Shown: positions 11,931-21,299 of the stretch, in pieces
Layout: each line of letters begins with the position of its first letter
Numbering within the stretch: position 1 is the stretch's first letter
From: Amphiduros pacificus
Lineage: Eukaryota > Annelida > Polychaeta > Phyllodocida > Hesionidae
DNA length: 64,000 nt
Assembly (NCBI GenBank): GCA_949316495.1
Contig: OX439000.1
Span: forward strand, 53,727,720 to 53,791,719
Direction: 5' to 3'
Translations under genes and position numbers: made by a program
Notes under the pieces: generated by a model
Database searches by the model: none
What the model saw: only the letters and a program-made list of their open reading frames with translations
Told to the model about the DNA's origin: nothing

Positions 11931-12269
11931 ACAACAATTACACAAACAACAAGTGGAAGATATTAATGATTTTTAGCAAAAGAAAGTTGTCAGTACATAT
12001 CTTTGACTCTTGGCCTATGTTTTTATATGAACATTCAGAATTGCTGAGAAATGATTCAAATTATGAAATAGTAAGATGTTTGTATACACAAGCTACTGCT
12101 GTATTTTTATCAAATCAGTTTTCAGTATCAGTATTTACATTTTAATTATTATTATAAAAACAAATATTCCAATTTAAAAGGAAGTGTTTTTGTTTTTTGT
12201 TCTCAAGATACCAACCCCTCTTTGTTCAAACAAATACTACCACAAAAATGAGTTTTTATGAGTTCTGGT

Positions 12270-12860
12270 CTATTTGAGTTACTGCAAGGTAACTTGGAAA
12301 TCACTCTGTCCCATGTCATTGTGTGTATGTTTGTTACCTCTTGTTTTGTGTGTCAGTTCTGTTACCTCTAATATAACTTTTATACATAAGGTATTTGTTT
12401 TCTTTGTACCAGACTTCGGAGCATTGAATGATTTATTTTCACATTTGACAAAATCTTCTTCTGACCAATCTGAATTATTTATTTATTTGTTTGACAAAAC
12501 AAAAGAATGTCCTCATTTAAGATTGGCCTCATGTCCACACAATGTTTGAATTTATCACAAGGAATTTTGTTTACTGAGCAGTGCTGCCCAGGGAAGATTC
12601 CAACCAGCAGTAATTTCATATTATGTATGGGCATATTTTGTAGTAACTACAGTATCAAACATCAATACCTATTCTTTTTCTTCACACTTGCATATCATGG
12701 GATGTTCCAGCCAGAAATGGTGTTTCAAACTTCATGTAGCCAATGAGAGATCCTTTCAATTTTTGTTTGCAAGCTTTCATAATATCTTGGACATGGGGAG
12801 ATTGATCCTTTGTTGCTGGTCACATAATCTTATCTAACATTAATCAGGAGACATAGGAAA
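12270..12860 (+). repeat. Repeat family R copy, 5' two-thirds
   Basis: 'ggtaacttggaaatcactct' at the start, and 'gattgatcctttgttgctgg', 'tcacataatcttatctaaca' near the end, match 51925-52205 in order. Two short ORFs here are chance frames through the repeat. Confidence 0.6.
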
Positions 12861-13640
12861 GATAATTTTTTTCACTATTTAGAGAATGAATTGGAAGACA
12901 ACACTTATCATGATGATAGTGCCTTTTCTTGGTTTTCTTCTGGTGGTAAAATTATTAAAAAGGGATGAATACAAACATCCAAGAAGATTTTGCAGAAATT
13001 GCCAATTTAGTTTTATATGTTCTGATGAATAGAACCCCAATATGAAGATTTCATCTTTGTCTTCTGTATAAAGTCATTATTCTTAATATTTTCTACGTTT
13101 CCAAAAAATGATTCAATTCTATATGTTCTGATGAGCATTTCTCTCAAATAGAACCCCATTATGAAGATTTCATCTTTAATTTCTGTACAAAATCATTATT
13201 TTTTATGTTGTATATGTTTGCAAAAAAAGTTTTAAAAAATCAATTCTATACAGCCCAGTGGGAATCCATGCAGCCATTGATGTCTTCTCATTCAGTTTCA
13301 TCAAAGAGGGTCAAGTCATAAATTTCACTGATACCAATTATCAGCATTCATAGTTTTGCCATTCAAAGTCCTTGTGTTTTAAGGCCAAACCAGTGATCAA
13401 ACAGTTTAATGTCACTTTTTCCATATCTTGGCCTTGAAGTTAAGGGGGATTCCATGCAGCCTTTGAGTCATGTCTTCCCTTTTTGACAGAAAGATTTTCA
13501 CATGAATAAGATATTTTTCAAATAAATCGTATACTTTTCCCAATAATGATATATCTTTCACAACCATAAAATATTTGTCACGACCATGACAGTTATTTCA
13601 TTGATTCAAATAATATTAAAATAATCTTATGTTGTTCTGA
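12861..13640. other. Intergenic DNA with a two-copy ~119-bp tandem duplication
   Basis: The block 'gaaccccaatatgaagattt' at ~13031 recurs at ~13151 with similar flanks, giving a 119-120 bp period over about 13010-13235. Nothing else is recognised. Confidence 0.5.
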
Positions 13641-13950
13641 AGTATGCTCCTGGCAATAAATTGCACAAAACATCTCCACCCTTTTTCCAAGCTGGACAGG
13701 TGGCCAACTGGTAACTCATTAGGTGTTTAAACAAGATCACAGACCAGCTAAACAAAGCTTGTTGACAATGTGTTCCATTGCTAGTGTAGGTTTCAGCAGA
13801 CAACTGATCAACTTTCAAGTGCCACAGAAAGTTGTTAACAGGGAATATTTTGGGTAATACTACATAAAAGCACTGTTTAAGGTATAAACATTCATGTTAT
13901 GTAAAGAAAATGTGTCTGAAAGTCTGGTTTCGGGAATGCTTGAAATAAGA
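13640..13950 (-). repeat. Diverged MITE D fragment
   Basis: 'gaccagctaaacaaagcttg', 'ttgacaat' and the end 'gggaatgcttgaa' follow the order seen in the intact copies at 24973-25536 and 54903-55267. The TTAA at the right end is lost. Confidence 0.5.
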
Positions 13951-13964
13951 ATTGAATTAAGGTC

Positions 13965-14520
13965 TCATAGTCAGCGTTACCGGGGAAGCTGGGCTAAATA
14001 GGGTCCTTTTCGCTGATATTTTCCCTAAAACAGGTTAAGATATTTCATCATTTCCCCTAAAACAGGGTACTGTTTTTCAAATTTCTCCCTAAAACAGGGA
14101 TCACAATCCCCCTTTCCAAATCTCCCCCTTCTGCATCATTCCTAAATGAGGGTATCAAAATTTCAGCTAGTCCTAAATCAGGGTACCAATAATGATAGAA
14201 TATTTCCCTAAATTAGGCTCTACGGTTTACAGTTCCATCCGGGTTAAGATATTTTATCATTTTCCCTAAAACAGGGTACTGTTTTTCAAATTTCTCCTTA
14301 AAACAGGGATCACAATCCCCTTTTCCAAATCTCCTCCTTCTGCATCATCCCTCAAAAATTCAGTTAGTCCTAAATCAGGGTACCAAATTTCAGCTAGTCC
14401 TAAATCAGGGTACCAATAATGCTAGAATATTTCCCTAATTCAGGCTCTGGGGTTTTCAGTTCCAACCCAGCCTCCGCGGGTTAAAATCATGAGAGTACCC
14501 CCCCCCCCCCCCCCCCCCCC
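13965..14520 (+). repeat. CCCTAAAACAGGG repeat (family C), tandem internal copies, ending in a 23-C run
   Basis: 'ccctaaaacagggtactg' and 'tttttcaaatttctcc' recur about 210-220 bp apart, as do 'tagtcctaaatcagggtacc' blocks. The unit ends 'ttaaaatcatgagagta' and then 23 C (14498-14520). The inverse of that end begins the - strand copy at 41088-41300, so the C-run has expanded from a short CCCC at the element end. No coding capacity. Confidence 0.7.
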
Positions 14521-14853
14521 GGGATTAAGGCGATGTGATAAATTGTTCTAACTTTTGACCCATTATCTTTAGAAAGAAAAATTAGAGCAATTTGGCAATG
14601 TTTTAATTTTTTGTCGCATAGATTTCATTGATGATCATCGTTAAGGAGGGTTGTTACATATTTCGAACATACATAGATATAAAAGGCCCTTAACTCTACA
14701 AAACATTTGATTCATATAAATCACTTGGTTTTTAAAACTATAATAGTATCTCAGACATCACCAAAATTACTTTACTGTGTGTGTATGCTGGATTGAAAAA
14801 CTTTTTGCCTGTGCCACTTTTATAGATTTAGGTTAAATTTTGGCAATTCCCAT

Positions 14854-15300
14854 TACCGTAATTACTCGTGTATTAGACAAGGTTTTTGTACACAAATCCT
14901 TAGTTAATGCTTAGGGGGTCGTCTTATACACGAGGGCAACCTGTTGACGAGGGTTTACGCCAAAAAATTACGGCACTACAAGTTTTCATTACGAACATTC
15001 ATATTTTCGAAATAACGAATATCGTACAAAGTGGATTGATTTTAATTGCGTTTTAAATGATAAATAAAGGTATTTACTTAATGTTATCACAATTACGCTT
15101 CTCAGGTCGAGAATAACAAAGCGTTTTCGTTATTTATCATTTAAAACGCAATTAAAATCGATCCACGTGTGAAAGCATTTCTGTCAACAGGGAAGACACG
15201 ACTCAAAGCAGTAGAAACAATGACGAAATGCAAAACTGTGAACGCTGATAATTGGAATCAGTGAGAACAAAGCCAAAACAAAGCGATAATATTGGGTAAA
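14854..15300 (+). mobile_element. TA-flanked foldback element arm (Tc1/mariner-like MITE)
   Basis: TA followed by 'CCGTAATTACTCGTGTATT' opens the segment. The same terminus and interior ('aaaattacggcactac', 'ttcgaaataacgaatatcg', 'catttaaaacgcaattaaaa') occur in the complete foldback at 47515-49777. The right half is missing: at ~15300 the sequence switches into the minisatellite element. Confidence 0.7.
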
Positions 15301-15305
15301 TACCT

Positions 15306-16105
15306 TTATATATCATTTATTTCTCTCTCACTTATACAGTTATCTCACTTATACAGTTATCTCACATATGCAGTTATTTCTCGCATATGCAGATATCCCT
15401 CACTTATGCAGCTATCTCTCACTGTTGTAGCTATCTCTCACTTTTGTATTACATATGCAGCTATTTCTCACATATGCAGCTATCTCTCACTTATGCAGCT
15501 ATCTCTCACTGTTGTAGCTATCTCTCGCATATGTAGCTATCTCACACATGCAGCTATTTCTTGCATATGAAGCAATCTATCACTTGTGCAGCTATCTCTC
15601 ACTGTTGTAGCTATCTCTCACATGTACAGCTATCTAGCTGTTGTAACTATCTCTAACTGTTATAACTACTCACTTATGCAGCTGTCTCTCACTGTTGTAT
15701 ACCCATCTCTCACTTGTGCACCTATATCTCAATTATGCAGCTGTCTCTCATTATTGTATCCATTTCTCATTTGTGTAGCTATCTCTTACTTTTGCAGCTC
15801 TTATTTATGCAACTGCCTCACACTTGTGCAGCTATCTCACTTATGCAGCTGTCTCTGAATTGTGCAGTTGTCTCTGAATTGTTCAGCTCTCACTTGTGCA
15901 GCTATCTCTCACTGCTGTAACTATCTCTCACTTATGCAGCTGCCTAACACTCCATGTAATGTCATGTAATGTAGCTGTCCATGTAATGTCTGCATTTTAT
16001 CCATGAAGGCCCCTAGTGGTACTTCCACTGGTTCAATAATTAGGTCAATAATTAGGTCAAATTCCCGATGGTTGAAAACAAAGCCCAAATACAGAAATGT
16101 ATGCA
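15306..16105 (+). mobile_element. Minisatellite-bearing element M, + copy
   Basis: About 30 imperfect units of ~20-24 bp ('cagctatctctcacttatg') span 15310-15955. A unique tail follows with 'ggtcaataattaggtcaa' twice in tandem and 'gttgaaaacaaagc'. The whole arrangement recurs inverted at 59266-60330, so the minisatellite is part of a mobile unit. The repeats read as Leu/Ser/Tyr-rich protein in several frames, but no start context or family supports a gene. Confidence 0.75.
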
Positions 16106-16374
16106 TTATGGAGGTAATATTTCATATTTAACGTCATTATGACAAAAAAACACATTTATCGGTGCGATAAATGCTTTTATGGGAGTGACGAGCAGCAAAA
16201 TACGTACCGTGGTTTGTTTTGGTGGCGGACTTCTGACGGAAGTAAAAGGGGTGCGCGCGCAGCCGGAAGCGGCCAGGAACTGCGCGCGCAGCCATTCTTT
16301 CTTTCCACCGCGATATCCAACGGGTTCGCACGTATTTAAGTGTGGGAAGCATTATCTGTTGTATCTCAAGCAAA

Positions 16375-16670
16375 AAACAGCCATCGGCTCTGCAATTTCA
16401 CTATATTCCAAAGACATCAAGCTTCTGAAGCGAAAGTAAGAACAATTTTTTGAAAATGGAAACTTTTCAGTGACATTTTTCGTGGTTTCTGCCTGAGTTA
16501 GTTTACCGGGTATCAAAACAGCCATCGGCTCTGCAATTTCACTAAATTCCAAAGCAACAAGCTTCTGAAGCGAAAGTAACAACAAATTTTTGAAAATGGA
16601 AACTTTTTAGTGACATTTTTCGTTGTTTCTGCCTGAGTTAGGTTACCGGGTATCAGAACAGTCATCGGCA
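16375..16670 (+). repeat. 140-bp tandem repeat, left block (two units)
   Basis: 'gccatcggctctgcaatttc' begins units at 16380 and 16521, with a truncated third start at 16661. Each unit carries 'cttctgaagcgaaagtaa' and 'ttctgcctgagttag'. Confidence 0.85.
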
Positions 16671-17311
16671 ATTGGGAAGCATTTCTACAACGTCAATGAT
16701 CACATGACTAGGGGTCACGTGACCAAGCGGCCGCCATTCCGGTGAAACTGGAGTAAAATATTTGTTAAATTTAATTCAATATCTTGTGAGAAAGCGAAAA
16801 TAATTTGACTGTCAGTGTACAGAGATAATTGCTGCTAAGATCGTATGCAAACACCTGACTCTGGCTTGAAATCTTGTAAGAATTTTACGATACGACTTCA
16901 CCGGTCCCCCCAGGGCCGTGACGTCAGTGGGCGATAATTGGGCACTAGCTCACAACCCTTCTGCTGATCTTTGAACTGAGCATGTGCAGAACATGGACTT
17001 CCTGCTTACTGGCCGCCATATTGAATTTGGGTCGTTGAACAAAACACAGAATATTTCAGATGCACATTTAATGGGGAAATACTTAACATCAAAACATTTT
17101 TGTGTGTCCCGTTGAGAGGGCAAACTATTGTTCACAGTTGCATGTATTATTAATGTCTCTTGATGATTATATTCCTTGAAAAAAAAGTTAAAAGGCTTTG
17201 TTTACATGGGCGAGGATGTGTTTAATTGACTGCCCAAACATTACTCCCGGAAGTGGTGAAAAGAGGGCGCTCTCTTGTGTTTGAGCGATAATAGGTGCAA
17301 GATCAGTGAGC
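16671..17311. other. Spacer between two 140-bp repeat blocks
   Basis: The sequence contains 'gtcacgtgaccaagcggc' and two 'gccgccat' sites but no recognised gene. The flanking blocks suggest that it was inserted into, or captured between, one original array. Confidence 0.4.
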
Positions 17312-17625
17312 TGTATTTCACTAAATTCCAAAGACATCAAGCTTCTGAAGCGAAAGTAAGAACAATTTTTTGAAAATGAGAACTTTTTAGTGAATTTCTT
17401 CGTTGTTTCTGCCTGAGTTAGTTTACCGGGTACCAAAACAGCCATCGGCTCTGCAATTTCACTAAGTTCCAAAGACATCAATCTTCTGAAGCGAAAGTAA
17501 GAACAATTCTTTGAAAATGAGAACTTTTTAGTGAATTTCTTCGTTGTTTCTGCCTGAGTTAGTTCACAGGGTATCAGAACAGTCATCGGCTCTGCAATTT
17601 CACTAAATTCCAAAGACATCAATCA
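17312..17625 (+). repeat. 140-bp tandem repeat, right block
   Basis: Units of the same family as 16375-16670 start at ~17312 (partial), 17441 and 17582, at a 140-141 bp spacing. The last unit breaks off after 'ccaaagacatcaatc' exactly where the SGNH-like segment begins. Confidence 0.85.
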
Positions 17626-18045
17626 GGAAGCCCATCGTGTTCCTCGACGTGGTTGGGAACGACTTGGACGGGGACATGCCAATCCACCAGGCAGCTGACA
17701 GGCTGATTGATCTGGTCAGGAACTCCACAACGAAGGGGCCAAGATAACGGTGATGGGCATGCCAATCCACAGAAATAAGCCGAGGAACATGTCGGCGGAG
17801 GACTACAACGCCAAGTTGGACGATTTCAGCGAGCACATGGCTGAAAGGCTAATCCGCCCTAAGGCGGGGAAGAAAACAAACACTCGCTTCAATTTCCCGC
17901 ACATCTGGTGGTGGCGGCATGAGAAACTCAAAGTGGACCCCCACCCCGCGCTGATAACGGCATATACCGCTATTATCACAGTGTAAGGAGGGCCATCCTG
18001 GAGGCGGACAGGTGTGGGAAGGCCGGCAGAGCAGAGTGACTAGGA
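17626..18045 (+). pseudogene. SGNH-hydrolase-like remnant of a tyrosine-recombinase retroelement (fossil)
   Basis: Visible are an N-terminal strand resembling the block around the hydrolase glycine/asparagine (VVGNDLDG), a middle stretch with 'EDYNAKLDDF' and a C-terminal HP plus basic tail. This is the layout of the esterase-like domain that some Ngaro/DIRS retroelements carry at their 3' end. The coding region is broken and shorter than a working domain. Base composition is more GC-rich than the surroundings, as it is for the gag fossil at 21611. It is treated as the 3' remnant of an element related to 21300-23960. A host esterase pseudogene is the alternative. Confidence 0.5.
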
Positions 18046-18530
18046 ACTGGCAGGATGCCAACAAACTTACAGTTTGGTGGGTAGAAATACATTACTAATC
18101 ATTAACTTGGACAGTATTGATGTTATAATGGCAGACTAGAATGATTATTTCATACCAAGAACTTAAAAATATATTAACTGTATTTGCATAACAAATTCAC
18201 TCTATTATACAACTATAGTCAAATTAAACCACCATGAGGACTTATAGAATCTTAATTGCACATATGCATTGCATGTATTGTATTTTAAATATCTGGAGAT
18301 GTTTATAGTACTGTATGTACTCAAGATATTCAATTATTGTGAGTGTTGTGGTACTGTATGTACTTAATATATTTTATGTATTGTAGGAATTGTATTTACT
18401 CAATATCTTAATGAAAGAGGTTTAGTGTAGGAAATCAGTCAGTATTCTGTTTGGCTACTACATAAAAGAAACTATAGTGTGGACCTTGCATTAGTTAAGC
18501 ACACTCAATGTCAAATACTATCAGGAAAGC
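18046..18530. other. AT-rich spacer before the satellite
   Basis: Short repeats of 'gtactgtatgtact' type occur at 18305-18365. No gene is seen. The segment could be the 3' non-coding part of the element containing the SGNH remnant. Confidence 0.4.
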
Positions 18531-21290
18531 CTTTGGGCAACCCACCAGGGATTAGGGGCAAGTCTCCCTAATTCATAGTATATATATATCTGCATATTAA
18601 CAGGGGGCTGGAGGCAAGTTTCCCTATGCACACCCAATTCCATTATCAGGCGGAGGCAAGTCTCCTTAATACACCGCCAGTATATACATGTGGGGGCTAG
18701 AGGCAAGTCTCCCTATGCATACCCAATTTTTCTACTTCTATCAGAGGCAAGTCTCCCTGTCACACATATAGCGGCCAGAGGCAAGTCTCCCTGATTCACC
18801 GCACAATATCGATAGTGCGGGGTTAGAGGCAATTCTCCCTATGCATACCTATTACTATTCATTATGCAGAGGCAATTCTCCCTGTTCACAAAGCGGGAGT
18901 CGGAGGCAAGTCTTCCTGATACACCGCACACCTATTACAATACAGGAGTTAGAGGAAGGTCTCCATAAAACACATTACAACACTATCAGAGGCAAGCCTC
19001 CCTGTTAGCATCTCACGAAGCACAGAGCCATATGACAGACCATATAGTCGGCATGTGTTTTGTAACAAACTGTAATCAGCAATTACATTTCATCAGAGGC
19101 AAGTTTCCCTGTCACACAAAATAGCGGTCAGAGGCAATTTTCCCCGGTACACCGCACAATTTCGATAGTGTGGGGCTAGAGGCAATTCTCCCTATGCATA
19201 CCTATTACTATTCATTATGCAGAGGCAATTCTCCCTGTTCACAAAGCGGGAGTCGGAGGCAAGTCTCCCTGACACACCGCACATCTAATATAATACAGGA
19301 GTTAGAGGAAGGTCTCCATAAAACACATTACAACACTATCAGAGGCAAGTCTCCCTGTTAGCATCTCACGAAGCACAGAGCCATATGACAGACCATATAG
19401 TCGGCATGTGTTTTGTAACAAACTGTAATCAGCAATTACATTTCATCAGAGGCAAGTTTCCCTGTCACACAAAATAGCGGTCAGAGGCAATTTTCCCCGG
19501 TACACCGCACAATTTCGATAGTGTGGGGCTAGAGGCAATTCTCCCTATGCATACCTATTACTATTCATTATGCAGAGGCAATTCTCCCTGTTCACAAAGC
19601 GGGAGTCGGAGGCAAGTCTCCCTGACACACCGCACATCTAATATAATACAGGAGTTAGAGGAAGGTCTCCATAAAACACATTACAACACTATCAGAGGCA
19701 AGTCTCCCTGTTAGCATCTCACGAAGCACAGAGCCATATGACAGACCATATAGTCGGCATGTGTTTTGTAACAAACTGTAATCAGCAATTACATTTCATC
19801 AGAGGCAAGTTTCCCTGTCACACAAAATAGCGGTCAGAGGCAATTTTCCCCAGTACACCGCACAATTTCGATAGTGTGGGGCTAGAGGCAATTCTCCCTA
19901 TGCATACCTATTACTATTCATTATGCAGAGGCAATTCTCCCTGTTCACAAAGCGGGAGTCGGAGGCAAGTCTCCCTGACACACCGCACATCTAATATAAT
20001 ACAGGAGTTGGAGGAAGGTCTCCATAAAACACATTACAACACTATCAGAGGCAAGTCTCCCTGTTAGCATCTCACGAAGCACAGAGCCATATGACAGACC
20101 ATATAGTCGGCATGTGTTTTGTAACAAACTGTAATCAGCAATTACATTTCATCAGAGGCAAGTTTCCCTGTCACACAAAATAGCGGTCAGAGGCAATTTT
20201 CCCCGGTACACCGCACAATTTCGATAGTGTGGGGCTAGAGGCAATTCTCCCTATGCATACCTATTACTATTCATTATGCAGAGGCAATTCTCCCTGTTCA
20301 CAAAGCGGGAGTCGGAGGCAAGTCTCCCTGACACACTGCACATCTAATATAATACAGGAGTTAGAGGAAGGTCTCCATAAAACACATTACAACACTATCA
20401 GAGGCAAGTCTCCCTGTTAGCATCTCACGAAGCACAGAGCCATATGGCAGACCATATAGTCGGCATGTGTTTTGTAACAAACTGTAATCAGCAATTACAT
20501 TTCATCAGAGGCAAGTTTCCCTGTCACACAAAATAGCGGTCAGAGGCAATTTTCCCCAGTACACCGCACAATTTCGATAGTGTGGGGCTAGAGGCAATTC
20601 TCCCTATGCATACCTACTACTATTCATTATGCAGAGGCAATTCTCCCTGTTCACAAAGCGGGAGTCGGAGGCAAGTCTCCCTGACACACCGCACATCTAA
20701 TATAATACAGGAGTTGGAGGAAGGTCTCCATAAAACACATTACAACACTATCAGAGGCAAGTCTCCCTGTTAGCATCTCACGAAGCACAGAGCCATATGA
20801 CAGACCATATAGTCGGCATGTGTTTTGTAACAAACTGTAATCAGCAATTACATTTCATCAGAGGCAAGTTTCCCTGTCACACAAAATAGCGGTCAGAGGC
20901 AATTTTCCCCGGTACACCGCACAATTTCGATAGTGTGGGGTTAGAGGCAATTCTCCCTATGCATACCCATTACTATTCATTATGCAGAGGCAATTCTCCC
21001 TGTTCACAAGGCGGGAGTCGGAGGCAAGTCTCCCTGACACACCGCACATCTAATATAATACAGGAGTTAGAGGAAGGTCTCCATAAAACACTTTACAACA
21101 CTACCAGAGGCAAGTCTCCCGGTTAGCATCTCACGAAGCACAGAGCCAACTCTCCCCGATACACCACACAATTTCGATAGTGGGGGGCTAGAGGCAATTC
21201 TCCCTACGCATACCCATTCCTTCTTTCAGAGGCAATTCTCCCTGCCACACAGACAGTGGTCTGAGGCAAGTCTCCCCACCACATTAAAAA
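18531..21290 (+). repeat. 353-bp higher-order satellite built of AGAGGCAAGTCTCCCT motifs
   Basis: Six near-identical 353-bp units run from about 19007 to 21125; the landmark 'agcatctcacgaagcacaga' recurs at 19007, 19360, 19713, 20066, 20419, 20772 and, truncated, 21125. Inside each unit the motif 'RGAGGCAAKTCTCCCT' occurs seven times at ~34-49 bp spacing. Another 11 motifs in 18551-19000 and a few in 21126-21270 lie outside the regular array. GGAG and CTCC around six bases make each motif a small dyad. Each unit also contains an open frame of 63 codons, which merely repeats with the satellite and is not a gene. Units differ by only a few bases, implying recent homogenisation. Confidence 0.95.
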
Positions 21291-21299
21291 AAAGAATTG

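Noticed and set aside
15292-15920. Overlapping ORFs encoding Leu/Ser/Tyr-rich repeats in element M (also 59266-60348 on the - strand)
   Set aside because: They follow a ~20-24 bp minisatellite free of stops in several frames; different frames give similar nonsense and no family or start context supports translation.
19170-21126. Six identical 63-codon ORFs at a 353-bp period
   Set aside because: They are the satellite unit read in one frame; they have no homology, and the motif content explains them.
18531-21290. CRISPR-like array
   Set aside because: The short motif is degenerate, intervals are themselves repeated every 353 bp, and the genome is eukaryotic.
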